From contig NZ_JAQSDR010000006.1 of the NCBI RefSeq assembly GCF_029946005.1, positions 186,001 to 250,000 on the forward strand: a stretch of 64,000 nucleotides of DNA, given 5' to 3'. Positions 55,938 to 64,000 of the stretch are shown here, in pieces (position 1 is the stretch's first letter; each line of letters starts with the position of its first letter). This stretch comes from Aquabacterium sp. GTDB taxonomy: Bacteria; Pseudomonadota; Gammaproteobacteria; Burkholderiales; Burkholderiaceae_C. The notes under the pieces were generated by a model. It saw nothing but the letters and a program-made list of their open reading frames with translations. It was not told the origin of the DNA and did no database searches. Position numbers and translations under genes: made by a program.

Positions 55938-56399
55938 TTATTTATAGATGCCGCCGCAAACCACGGTGTCTTCGAGCTTCTCGCAATACATGCTCTTGGG
56001 CTCGATCTTTTTGGTTTCGGGGTTGGTGAACTTGTAGTCCTGCCAGAAGGTGGCATTGGTCTTGGCCATGTCCACGCGCTCTTTCACGAAGGCCTTGCCG
56101 TCGATGTCTTTCAACTCGATCAGGTTCTTGCCGATCATCTTGGCATTAGCGCCGTGCGCCTTCACCGTGCCGTCCAGCGCATACACCGTGAGGTAAAGGT
56201 CCTGGTGGTGAAACTCGGCATTGGCTTTGTCGCTGATGTCAGCGTAGGCCTTGTCCTTGCCGGCCGACTTGACGTAGGCCACGCCCTTCTTGACCATGGC
56301 CACCGCATCATCCTTGTTGGCGCCACCTTCAGCGGCCTGGACGCTGAACGCCCCCACCGAAAGAGCCAGAGACAACATCAGCGCGAGTTTGGTTTTCAT
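55938..56399 (-). CDS. Stand-alone periplasmic Cache-domain protein
   Basis: 153 residues. A signal peptide (MKTKLALMLSLALSVGAFS, cleavage after VQA) is followed by a single Cache fold (DLYLTVYALDGTVKAHG, MIGKNLIELKDIDGKAF). Two cysteines near the C-terminus (YCEKLEDTVVCGG) could form a disulfide. There are no membrane or output domains. It lies between cheW and an MCP and may bind a small ligand and present it to the receptor, which is inference. Confidence 0.82.
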   Translation of the reverse strand: MKTKLALMLSLALSVGAFSVQAAEGGANKDDAVAMVKKGVAYVKSAGKDKAYADISDKANAEFHHQDLYLTVYALDGTVKAHGANAKMIGKNLIELKDIDGKAFVKERVDMAKTNATFWQDYKFTNPETKKIEPKSMYCEKLEDTVVCGGIYK

Positions 56400-56442
56400 G
56401 TCAGTTTCCAATCAGTTTTGAAGGGTGAGACGAAATTCAAGG

Positions 56443-56919
56443 TCAGTCGGCCAAACCCATGTCCGGGCTCATCAACAGACCTTCGATGTCCAGCAGGATC
56501 ACCATGCGATCGCCCACCTGGGCCAGCCCACGGATGAAGCCGGCGTCGATGGCCGAATGCATTTCAGGCGCGGGCCTGACGGACTCGGCCGGGATCTCCA
56601 TCACGTCGCTCACCGAATCGACCACCGTGCCGATGGTGCGGTGCCCGATGTGCAAGACGATGGACACCGTGAAGGCGTTGTACTCCGCCGAAGCGCAGCC
56701 AAAGCGCAAACGCAGGTCAACGATAGGGACAATCGTGCCACGCAGGTTGACAACGCCCTTGAGGAAGTGCGATGCGTTGGCGATGCGGGTGGGGTTCTCG
56801 TAGCCGCGGATTTCCTGCACCTTCAGGATGTCGATGCCGTACTCTTCATCGCCCAGTCGAAAGGTCAGGTACTCGCGCGCCAGGTCGGTCTGCAGGTCCA
56901 GTTTTTCCATCATGCCCAT
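56443..56919 (-). CDS. cheW: Chemotaxis coupling protein CheW
   Basis: 158 residues with the CheW double barrel: YLTFRLGDEEYGIDILKVQEI, then GVVNLRGTIVPIVDLRLRFG and a C-terminal VMILLDIEGLL. It bridges MCPs and CheA. GGAG lies 8 bases before the ATG. It is 42 bases from cheA and 43 bases from the Cache gene. Confidence 0.96.
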   Translation of the reverse strand: MGMMEKLDLQTDLAREYLTFRLGDEEYGIDILKVQEIRGYENPTRIANASHFLKGVVNLRGTIVPIVDLRLRFGCASAEYNAFTVSIVLHIGHRTIGTVVDSVSDVMEIPAESVRPAPEMHSAIDAGFIRGLAQVGDRMVILLDIEGLLMSPDMGLAD

Positions 56920-56961
56920 GGCTTGTGCTCCAAGGTATTCATTGCTTGCGGGTGGTTCAGG

Positions 56962-59073
56962 TCAGTGGCGCGAACGACGCACCAGGCTGCCAACATCCAG
57001 AATCAACGCCACGCGGCCATCACCCATGATGGTGGCCCCCGAGATGTCGTTGACCTTGCGGTAATTGCTTTCCAGGTTTTTGACGACCACCTGCTGTTGG
57101 CCCAGAAGTTCGTCCACCAGCAGCGCCACGCGCCCGCCTTCTGCTTCCACCACCACCATGATCCCGCTGGTGTGCTCCCAGTCGAATCGGGGCACGCCGA
57201 AAACCTTCTCCAGCTCAATCACCGGCATGTACTCCTCGCGCACCTCAACCACGCGGCCCGAGCCACCGATGGTCTTGACCATCTCTTCATTGACCTGGAA
57301 GCTTTCCACCACCGACGACAGCGGCAAGATGTAGACCTCTTCGCCCACACCCACGCTCATGCCGTCCATGATGGCCAGGGTCAGTGGCAAGCGCACCGAC
57401 ACGCGCATGCCGTAGCCTTCGGCGGAGTCGATCTCCACCGTGCCACCCAACGAGGTGATGTTGCGCTTGACCACGTCCATGCCCACGCCTCGGCCCGACA
57501 CGTCGGTGACCTCGTCGGCAGTCGAGAAACCAGGGGCGAAGATGAGGTTCCAGCAATCGCTGTCGGACATGGTGTCCGGCGCATCGATGCCCTTCTCGCG
57601 CGCCTTGCTGATCAGTTTTTCGCGGTTCAGGCCTCGGCCGTCATCACGAACTTCAATGACGATCGAGCCGCCTTGATGTGAAGCGGCCAAAGTGATGGTG
57701 CCAATTTCCGGTTTGCCCCTGGCCAGACGGTCGGCCGGCATTTCCACGCCATGGTCACAAGAATTGCGCACCAAGTGGGTCAGCGGGTCGGTGATCTTCT
57801 CGACCAGGCCCTTGTCCAGCTCGGTGGATTCACCCTGCATGACCAGCTCGACCTTCTTGCCCAGCTTGTTGGCGAGGTCGCGCAGCATGCGTGGGAAGCG
57901 GCTGAACACCGTCGACATCGGAATCATCCGGATCGACATCACGGCCTCTTGCAGGTCGCGGGTGTTGCGGTCCAGGTCGGTCAGCCCGCTGGTCAGTTGC
58001 TGGTAAAGCACCGGGTCCAGGCCACGGCTGTTCTGTGCCAGCATGGCTTGTGTGATGACCAACTCGCCCACCAGGTTGATGAGTTGGTCAACCTTTTCGA
58101 CCGACACGCGGATGGTGGACGACTCAAGCCCCCCAGCTGCGGGCTTGTCCGCCTTGGCCGCAGGTTTGGCGAGCGCAGAAGACGCTGGCACCATTTCGGC
58201 AGAGGCCGATGAGGCGGAGGCAACGCTGCTCAAGGGCGCGCCAGGTGCGTTGTCAAAGAATCCGTAGCCGGGCTCTTCGTGGGCAGCCGCGGCGGCTCCC
58301 TCAAACAGGCCCTTGTCAGGATCGACCTCCACCCCGCCTTCAGTCCAGGGCAGGAAGACGACTTCTTCGCGCGACACGTGGAAGGTGAACAGGTCCAGCA
58401 AGTCTGATTCGGCCGATGCCGTTTCCAGCTTGAAGCGCCGGGTGTTGGCCTGATCAGGCAAACAGGGCAAATCTTCGATCGTGCCGAGGCCTTCGATTTC
58501 CTTGAACAGATCACGCAATTCGTCAGCCTGAGCCAGGTTGCTCAAAGGCCCGACACGCAGCTCGACCAGGCGCTTGCCCTTGGCAGGCGCTGCAACCACG
58601 GGCGCGGCAACTTGCGCCGCCACGACCGGCGCAGCCGCGATGGCCACCGGTGCTTCGCCCGCCACCAGGGCGCGCACGTTGAACAGCAGTTCAGTGGTGT
58701 CGATGGCATCGCCGCCATTGCCTTGATGGCGTGCCAGTTGCGCCTTGAGCGCATCGCCCGAGGCCAGCAGCACATCGACCATGCGGGCATTGGGGGCCAG
58801 TTCATGGCGGCGCAGCTTGTCCAGCAGCGTCTCCATCTGGTGCGTCAACTCGGCCACGTCGCTGAAGCCAAAGGTGGCCGCGCCACCCTTGATCGAGTGC
58901 GCGCAGCGGAAGATGGCGTTCAGTTCTTCGTCATCTGCCTGCGTGATGTCCAGGCCGAGCAGGAGCTGCTCCATGTTGTCCAGGTTCTCACCGGCTTCTT
59001 CAAAGAAGACTTGGTAAAACTGGCTAAGGTCAATCCCCGCGGATTGGCTGTTGTCGGTGTTCATCTCTGCCAT
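56962..59073 (-). CDS. cheA: Chemotaxis histidine kinase CheA
   Basis: 703 residues. The P1 domain has H59 in CAHSIKGGAATFGF. A P2-like region spans about 165-260, a low-complexity Ala/Pro/Ser linker follows, and the P3 dimerisation, P4 ATPase (NSCDHGVE N-box; SGRGVGMDVVKRN G-box) and P5 CheW-like domain (VALLVDELLGQQQVVVKNLE) complete it. It autophosphorylates and passes phosphate to CheY. AGGAG precedes the ATG. Confidence 0.97.
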   Translation of the reverse strand: MAEMNTDNSQSAGIDLSQFYQVFFEEAGENLDNMEQLLLGLDITQADDEELNAIFRCAHSIKGGAATFGFSDVAELTHQMETLLDKLRRHELAPNARMVDVLLASGDALKAQLARHQGNGGDAIDTTELLFNVRALVAGEAPVAIAAAPVVAAQVAAPVVAAPAKGKRLVELRVGPLSNLAQADELRDLFKEIEGLGTIEDLPCLPDQANTRRFKLETASAESDLLDLFTFHVSREEVVFLPWTEGGVEVDPDKGLFEGAAAAAHEEPGYGFFDNAPGAPLSSVASASSASAEMVPASSALAKPAAKADKPAAGGLESSTIRVSVEKVDQLINLVGELVITQAMLAQNSRGLDPVLYQQLTSGLTDLDRNTRDLQEAVMSIRMIPMSTVFSRFPRMLRDLANKLGKKVELVMQGESTELDKGLVEKITDPLTHLVRNSCDHGVEMPADRLARGKPEIGTITLAASHQGGSIVIEVRDDGRGLNREKLISKAREKGIDAPDTMSDSDCWNLIFAPGFSTADEVTDVSGRGVGMDVVKRNITSLGGTVEIDSAEGYGMRVSVRLPLTLAIMDGMSVGVGEEVYILPLSSVVESFQVNEEMVKTIGGSGRVVEVREEYMPVIELEKVFGVPRFDWEHTSGIMVVVEAEGGRVALLVDELLGQQQVVVKNLESNYRKVNDISGATIMGDGRVALILDVGSLVRRSRH

Positions 59074-59134
59074 GTCCGGCTCCTGAATATCTTGTGCGTG
59101 ATCACTGCTTCAATCAATGCCTGATCGACTCGCT

Positions 59135-59497
59135 TCAACGAATCACCTTCTTGATGACTTCCAGCAATTTGTTGGGGTCGAAGGGCTTGACCAGCCAGCC
59201 TGTGGCACCAGCGGAGCGGCCCGCCATCTTCATCTGGTCACTGGACTCGGTCGTCAGGATCAGGATCGGCGTGGCCTTGAACTGCGGGTTCTCGCGCAGC
59301 TTCTTGGTCAGGCTGATGCCGTCCATGCGTGGCATGTTCTGGTCGGTCAGCACGAGGTCAAAACTGCGGCCCCCCGCTTTTTCCCAGGCGTCCTGGCCAT
59401 CAACGGCTTCGACGACGTTGTAACCGGCGCTCTTGAGCGTGAAAGAAACCATCTGCCGCATTGAGGCTGAATCGTCGACGGCAAGGATTGAATGCAT
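59135..59497 (-). CDS. cheY: Chemotaxis response regulator CheY
   Basis: 120 residues, one receiver domain. Acidic residues are D8-D9, the phospho-acceptor is D52 in LTDQNMPRMDG, and the lysine is in WLVKPFD. It binds the flagellar motor when phosphorylated. The ATG at 59497 has CGGAGAG just upstream. A sigma-28-like promoter lies about 75 bases upstream. cheA follows by 61 bases. Confidence 0.95.
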   Translation of the reverse strand: MHSILAVDDSASMRQMVSFTLKSAGYNVVEAVDGQDAWEKAGGRSFDLVLTDQNMPRMDGISLTKKLRENPQFKATPILILTTESSDQMKMAGRSAGATGWLVKPFDPNKLLEVIKKVIR

Positions 59498-59571
59498 GTC
59501 GCTCTCCGGGGGCTTGAATAAAAACAAAACAGGTCAGGGGGCCAAAACAAAACCAATCAACGACGATCGGT

Positions 59572-59598
59572 ATTTCGGCAAATGAGACGAAATCTTTA
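59572..59598 (-). promoter_or_regulatory. Sigma-28 (FliA)-like promoter of cheY
   Basis: On the minus strand TAAAGATT, 11 bases, then GCCGAAAT, compared with consensus TAAAGTTT-N11-GCCGATAA (13 of 16). The -35 part overlaps the stop codon of the CheZ-like gene. Confidence 0.65.
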
Positions 59599-60114
59599 AA
59601 ACAACTCCACAGACCCAGCGTCCATTTCGTCCTGGGTCACGGGATTGGGCTGGAGGGGTCCTTCGTCCACCACCGCCTCGCCATCGGGGTCATCGCCCAT
59701 GGCATCCCTGGCAATCTGGTCGGCGCAACTGCGAAGGCGCCGGTTGGTGTGAACGATCAATTGCGTGGCCATGTCCTGGAACTGCAGCGCCGTCACCGTT
59801 CGGTATAGCGTCTGCAGCGTTTCCTGCAAGGCGGGGGGCAACTCCTTGCCGCCCTGGTCGATCACCGCGCCCAATTGGTTGGCCGCGCCATGAAAACCGT
59901 CGATCAAGGCACCGCAGGCGTCGTCCAGCAAACGCTGAAGTCGCTCCAAATCATTGGCCGCCGTCATCAAGTGGTCCTGCAAAGCAGCCGCCGCCAGCAG
60001 AGACATCTCCGGAGGCGGGCTACTCGCTTCGCTTTCTTCGTTGGTCAGCATCCATGACTCCACTGAACCTTGTTTCGGGGCCCCAAACTGCGGGACTGTC
60101 ATATCGGTGCGCAT
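59596..60114 (-). CDS. CheZ-like chemotaxis protein
   Basis: 172 residues, mostly helical. A long helical region (about 35-130) includes TALQFQDMATQLI, resembling the CheZ active-site segment, where a glutamine removes phosphate from CheY. The C-terminus ends EMDAGSVELF, in the position of the CheY-docking peptide of CheZ. It is immediately upstream of cheY. It is shorter than E. coli CheZ (214 residues), so the assignment is tentative. Confidence 0.6.
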   Translation of the reverse strand: MRTDMTVPQFGAPKQGSVESWMLTNEESEASSPPPEMSLLAAAALQDHLMTAANDLERLQRLLDDACGALIDGFHGAANQLGAVIDQGGKELPPALQETLQTLYRTVTALQFQDMATQLIVHTNRRLRSCADQIARDAMGDDPDGEAVVDEGPLQPNPVTQDEMDAGSVELF

Positions 60115-60135
60115 GTCACACCGAGGTCATTCCCT

Positions 60136-60163
60136 ATATCGGCAGGAAATGCGCGGGACTTGC
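60136..60163 (-). promoter_or_regulatory. Sigma-28-like promoter of the CheZ-like gene
   Basis: GCCGATAT on the minus strand (7 of 8 to the FliA -10) lies 22 bases before the ATG. A weak -35 (GCAAGTCC) lies 12 bases farther upstream. Confidence 0.45.
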
Positions 60164-60254
60164 GCGATTGTTAGAATTTTTCACTGATCCGGCCGCCGAG
60201 TAGTCACAATGACGCGGGAAAACTTGGCGCAAATCGAAGGATTGAAGGCCACCT

Positions 60255-61481
60255 GTGTCCCACCATTTCACGCCCCCCTCCTTTCCACGGCCGCCCGCGG
60301 CCCCCGCCCACGCGACCGCCGAATCGCCCGTTCGCCTCAGGGTCCTTCACCTGGAAGACAGCGAACCCGACCATGACCTGGTGATGATTCACCTGCGCCG
60401 GGGCGGCATCCTGGCCGAGGTGCTGCGCGTTGAAAACGAGGCCAGCCTGGCCGAAGCCCTCGAGCAGGAATGGGATTTGATCCTGTCGGACTACAACCTG
60501 CCCGGTTACTCCGGCCTGGCCGCCTTGGACAAGGTGCGCTCGCTGGGCAAGCTGGTGCCCTTCATCCTGGTGTCCGGCGAAATCGGCGAAGACATCGCCG
60601 TGCAAGCCATGCGCAACGGCGCCAACGACTACCTGCTCAAAAGCAACCTGGCCCGCCTGGCCCCGGCCGCGCTGCTGGCCATTGAGGCTAACCGCACCCG
60701 CATCGCCAAACAGTATGCCGACCTGGCCCTGACCCGCTCACGCCAGCAGATTCGTGAACTTGCCCAGCATTTGCAGACCACGATCGAGCAAGAGCGCGCC
60801 GCCATCGCCCGCGAAATCCACGATGACGTGGGTGGCGCGCTCACGGCCGTCAAGTTCGACCTGGCCTGGATCGCGCGGCATGCCACCACGCCCGACATCG
60901 CCGAGCACGCTCAACAGGCCATGGAGGCCGTCACCATGGCGCACGAAGCCACGCAGCGCATCATGCACAACCTGCGACCCGCCATCCTGGAGCAAGGCCT
61001 GGTGGCCGCCTTGCAATGGATGAGCGACCGCTTCGCCAAACGTACCGGCATCGCCACCGAGTTCCGCACCAGCCACGAGCAGATGGTGCTGTCGGCCGGC
61101 GTGCCGCTGGTGGCCTACCGTTTCGCGCAAGAGGCGCTCACCAATGTGTCCAAACATGCGCAAGCCACGCGCGTCAGCGTGGACCTGGCGCAGGCCGGCG
61201 GCGTGTTGTCACTTGAAATGAGCGACAACGGCAAAGGCCTGAGCCCCGAAGACCTGGCCAAGGCCAAATCATTCGGCATCCGGGGCTTGCATGAGCGGGC
61301 CGAAACCGTCGGCGGCTGGGTGGACATCAGCAGTGGCGCCAATGGCACAACCTTGATTCTGTCAGTGCCCTTGTCGGGCCCTGAAAACGGTTTCCTGGAT
61401 GCAATTGCGCCAGAATTGAGCATCGATACCGTCGGTACCGAAGGCGACCCTGACGACCCCACCGCATGGGGCACCCAATGA
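60255..61481 (+). CDS. Receiver-domain histidine kinase (soluble, NarX-type)
   Basis: 408 residues from a GTG start; no ATG precedes the domain. An N-terminal receiver domain (about 26-145, phospho-acceptor D79 in LILSDYNLPG) is followed by a coiled linker, a HisKA_3 domain with H189 in REIHDDVGG, and an HATPase domain (GIRGLHERAETVGGWVDI). There is no membrane segment, so it is cytosolic. It pairs with the NarL-type regulator, whose ATG overlaps its stop by 4 bases. The input signal probably arrives by phosphotransfer to the receiver, which is inference. Confidence 0.9.
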   Translation: MSHHFTPPSFPRPPAAPAHATAESPVRLRVLHLEDSEPDHDLVMIHLRRGGILAEVLRVENEASLAEALEQEWDLILSDYNLPGYSGLAALDKVRSLGKLVPFILVSGEIGEDIAVQAMRNGANDYLLKSNLARLAPAALLAIEANRTRIAKQYADLALTRSRQQIRELAQHLQTTIEQERAAIAREIHDDVGGALTAVKFDLAWIARHATTPDIAEHAQQAMEAVTMAHEATQRIMHNLRPAILEQGLVAALQWMSDRFAKRTGIATEFRTSHEQMVLSAGVPLVAYRFAQEALTNVSKHAQATRVSVDLAQAGGVLSLEMSDNGKGLSPEDLAKAKSFGIRGLHERAETVGGWVDISSGANGTTLILSVPLSGPENGFLDAIAPELSIDTVGTEGDPDDPTAWGTQ

Positions 61482-62107
61482 TCAAAGTGATTCTGTGTGA
61501 CGACCACGCCTTGATCCGTCGCGGCATCCGCGACACCCTGGCCGATGCGGACGACATCGACGTCGTTGGCGAGGCGGGCGACTATGGCGAACTGCGCGAA
61601 TTGCTGCGCTCCAAGTCGTGCGACGTGCTGGTGCTGGACATCAACCTGCCCGGCCGCAGCGGCCTGGACGTGCTGCACGTGCTCAAGGAAGAAGGCACCA
61701 CCTTGAAGGTGCTGGTGGTGTCCATGTACCCCGAAGACCAGTACGCCATGCGCGCCTTGAAGGCCGGCGCGGCGGGTTACCTGAACAAAGGCAGCGACGC
61801 CGCCCAGATCGTTGCCGCCGTGCGCACCGTGTCGCAGGGCAAAAAATACGTGACGCCCGAGATGGCGCAGATGTTGGTCGACAACCTGACCACACCGGCC
61901 CCCGAAGACGCGCACCAGAAACTGTCCGACCGCGAGTTGCAAACCCTGGTCATGATCGCCTCGGGCAAGAAGCTGTCGGACATCGCCGAGAAACTGCTGC
62001 TCAGCCCCAAAACCGTCAGCGTCTACCGCGCCCGGGTGCTGGAGAAGCTGGGCCTGGCCAACAACTCCGAGCTCACGGTCTACGCCATCCGCAACGGCCT
62101 GGTGTAA
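61478..62107 (+). CDS. NarL/FixJ-type response regulator
   Basis: 209 residues. A receiver domain with D8-D9, phospho-acceptor D54 (VLDINLPGRSG) and a conserved lysine (YLNKGSD) is followed by a LuxR-type helix-turn-helix (LSDRELQTLVMIASGKKL, SPKTVSVYRARVLEKL). It should bind DNA when phosphorylated by the upstream kinase, with which it overlaps by 4 bases. Target genes are not known. It converges on the helicase gene 13 bases away. Confidence 0.94.
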   Translation: MIKVILCDDHALIRRGIRDTLADADDIDVVGEAGDYGELRELLRSKSCDVLVLDINLPGRSGLDVLHVLKEEGTTLKVLVVSMYPEDQYAMRALKAGAAGYLNKGSDAAQIVAAVRTVSQGKKYVTPEMAQMLVDNLTTPAPEDAHQKLSDRELQTLVMIASGKKLSDIAEKLLLSPKTVSVYRARVLEKLGLANNSELTVYAIRNGLV

Positions 62108-62120
62108 GGCCCCGCGTCAG

Positions 62121-64000
62121 TCATTCGATGGGCGTGAGCTTGGCCATGCTCAACATCAACCACTTGGTGCCATGGCGCCCAAAGTTGACCTGCACACGCG
62201 CATCCGCGCCATTGCCTTCCAGCGTCAACACCACCCCTTCACCAAACTTGTTGTGGAACACACTCTGGCCTGAGCGCAGGCCACCCGCGGTCTTGGCTTG
62301 AGCCATCTTGCTGGGCAGAGGCGCGGTCAGGTCCTTGAAGTCGTCTTCCTTCTTGGCACCGTAATGGCTGCCACCCGAGCGGTAAGGCTGCACGCCCGCG
62401 CCCACCACCGACCCCATGCCCTTGCCACTGCTCCAGGCGTCCTGGTATGACTTGGCATAGCCCGAGCCAAAGCCTTGGTTGCGCGGCGTCAACCACTTCA
62501 AGGACTCCTCGGGCAACTCATCCAGGAAACGGCTCTTGATGTTGTAGCGCGTCTGGCCATGCAGCATGCGCGTCTGGCTGAAGCTGATGTGCAGGCGCCG
62601 TCGAGCGCGCGTGATGGCCACGTACATCAGACGGCGCTCTTCTTCCAGGCCATCGGTGTCGGTCATCGAGTTCTCGTGCGGGAACAAGCCCTCTTCTAGC
62701 CCGGTGATGAACACGCTGTCGAACTCCAGGCCCTTGGCCGCGTGGATGCTCATCAGTTGCACGGCGTCCTGACCGGCCTGCGCCTGGTTGTCGCCCGCCT
62801 CCAGGGCCGCGTGCGTCAGGAAGGCGACCAGGGGCGAGATGATCTCGCCAGTCTCGGCGTCGGGCAAGGTCTCCGCCAGAGCCACCGCGCGGGGCAAGCC
62901 TTCGGCGATGGTGCCAGGCAACTCGTCCACGGGCAGGCCCACGGCGTCCTTGCCAAAGCCTTCCACGGTCACGAAAGCTTCAGCGGCATTCACCAGCTCG
63001 GCCAAGTTCTCCAGGCGGTCCTGGCCTTCCTTCTCCAGGCGATAAAAGTCAGCCAAGCCACTGGCCTCCACCACGTGTTCGATGATCTCGCGCAAGGTCA
63101 GGCCTTGGGTCGCGGCGCGCATGGCATCGATCAAGGCATTGAACGCCAGCAAATTGCCCCCCGCCTTGCCCGGCACCGCCGTCACGCTTTGCCACAGGCT
63201 GCGGGCGCTGCCACGGGCGGCATCCTGCAATTGCTCTAGCGTGCGCGCGCCAATGCCCCGCGCCGGGAAGTTGACCACGCGCAGGTAACCGGTGTCGTCG
63301 TTCGGGTTCTCCAACAAGCGCAGGTAGGCCAGCGCGTGCTTGACTTCAGCGCGCTCGAAAAAGCGCAGCCCCCCGTACACCTTGTAAGGCACGCTGGCAT
63401 TGAACAGCGCCGACTCGATCACGCGCGATTGCGCATTGCTGCGGTACAACACGGCCAGCTCTTTCAAGGCATGGCCTTCGCGCACCATCAGGCGGGCCTC
63501 CTCCACCAGCCACTGGGCCTCGGCGTAGTCGCTGCTGGCCTCGTAGATGCGGATGGGTTCGCCCTGCCCGGCATCTGTGCGCAGGTTCTTGCCCAGGCGG
63601 CGCGTGTTGGTCGAAATCAGCTTGTTGGCCGAATCCAGGATGTGCCCAAAGCTGCGGTAGTTCTGCTCCAGCTTGATGACGTGAGGCACGCGGAACTCGC
63701 GCTCAAAGTCCGCCATGTTGCCCACCTGCGCACCACGAAAAGCGTAGATGCTCTGGTCGTCATCGCCCACCGCGAACACGCTGTTGCCCGTTTCCTCTGG
63801 TCGTCCAGCAAACATCTTCAACCAGGCGTACTGCAAGCGGTTGGTGTCCTGGAACTCATCGACCAGGATGTGCTTGAAGCGCCGCTGGTAGTGGTCGCGC
63901 AACTCGGCATGGTCGCGCATCAACTCGTAGGTGCGCAGCATCAGCTCGGCAAAATCCACCACGCCCTCGCGCTGACATTGATCCTCATAGGCTTGGTACA
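62121..64000 (-). CDS. uvrD: UvrD/Rep-family DNA helicase, C-terminal part (runs off the window)
   Basis: The frame is open to the window edge; 626 codons are visible, from YQAYEDQCQREGVVDF. Motif II (LVDEFQDTN), motif III (VGDDDQSIYAFRG), motif IV (LEQNYRS), motif V (IHAAKGLEF) and motif VI (YVAITRARRRL) are present, so it is an active SF1 helicase of the UvrD/PcrA type. The C-terminus has the HNKFGEGVV segment typical of UvrD tails. The Walker A region lies outside. It functions in mismatch and excision repair. Confidence 0.93.
   Translation of the reverse strand, partial: YQAYEDQCQREGVVDFAELMLRTYELMRDHAELRDHYQRRFKHILVDEFQDTNRLQYAWLKMFAGRPEETGNSVFAVGDDDQSIYAFRGAQVGNMADFEREFRVPHVIKLEQNYRSFGHILDSANKLISTNTRRLGKNLRTDAGQGEPIRIYEASSDYAEAQWLVEEARLMVREGHALKELAVLYRSNAQSRVIESALFNASVPYKVYGGLRFFERAEVKHALAYLRLLENPNDDTGYLRVVNFPARGIGARTLEQLQDAARGSARSLWQSVTAVPGKAGGNLLAFNALIDAMRAATQGLTLREIIEHVVEASGLADFYRLEKEGQDRLENLAELVNAAEAFVTVEGFGKDAVGLPVDELPGTIAEGLPRAVALAETLPDAETGEIISPLVAFLTHAALEAGDNQAQAGQDAVQLMSIHAAKGLEFDSVFITGLEEGLFPHENSMTDTDGLEEERRLMYVAITRARRRLHISFSQTRMLHGQTRYNIKSRFLDELPEESLKWLTPRNQGFGSGYAKSYQDAWSSGKGMGSVVGAGVQPYRSGGSHYGAKKEDDFKDLTAPLPSKMAQAKTAGGLRSGQSVFHNKFGEGVVLTLEGNGADARVQVNFGRHGTKWLMLSMAKLTPIE

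Overview
The window is a high-GC chromosomal segment from a Burkholderiales betaproteobacterium, most likely Comamonadaceae. This is inferred from gene content and order (a Crp-type regulator between ftsK and trxB, rpmB-rpmG, a rubredoxin-pilGHIJ-chpA chemosensory operon, the long DUF3683 FAD/Fe-S oxidoreductase) and from family-typical protein sequences. No species is claimed. Genes are densely packed and no gene-free stretch exceeds 300 bases. I see no insertion sequence, phage, tRNA, rRNA or CRISPR array.

Layout. 1-2860: the 5' end of an ftsK-like gene, a Crp/Fnr-family regulator divergent from trxB, then rpmB-rpmG with a strong promoter and terminator. 2900-10424: a fatty acid desaturase; a tightly overlapped minus-strand operon yqgE-ruvX-pyrR-pyrB-pyrX-plsC, in which the dihydroorotase homologue has lost its metal-binding HxH; and a DNA photolyase. 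10421-21757: a type IV pilus chemosensory operon (rubredoxin-pilG-pilH-pilI-pilJ-chpA) ending in an overlapping diguanylate cyclase. 21926-25540: thiD, hemL and mpl.

25540-48155 is the accessory heart of the window: an aryl-polyene (xanthomonadin/flexirubin-like) pigment cluster in two convergent arms. The plus arm starts at the mpl stop codon and encodes a flavin-dependent halogenase-like protein, an XanB2/FkbO-type chorismatase (hydroxybenzoate starter), a MipA/OmpV outer-membrane protein, a PlsC-like acyltransferase and a family 2 glycosyltransferase. The minus arm encodes an acyl carrier protein, a COG4648 membrane protein, an AMP-ligase, a hotdog dehydratase, an LpxL-like acyltransferase, a LolA-like carrier, an MMPL exporter, an alpha/beta hydrolase, two separate ketosynthase + Cys-less partner pairs, a second halogenase-like flavoprotein, a polysaccharide deacetylase, a methyltransferase, a second dehydratase, a ketoreductase and a cation/proton antiporter. 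The expected pathway is chorismate to hydroxybenzoate, activation onto the carrier protein, iterative extension-reduction-dehydration to a polyene, tailoring (halogenation, methylation), transfer to a lipid or sugar anchor, and export to the outer membrane.

48296-53647 holds a glycerophosphodiesterase, the DUF3683 FAD/Fe-S oxidoreductase and a HIT protein. 53667-60114 is mainly a flagellar-type chemotaxis operon (CheZ-like, CheY, CheA, CheW, a stand-alone periplasmic Cache protein, an MCP) with two sigma-28-like promoters. 60255-62107 is a soluble receiver-histidine kinase plus NarL-type regulator. The window ends inside a UvrD/Rep helicase gene.
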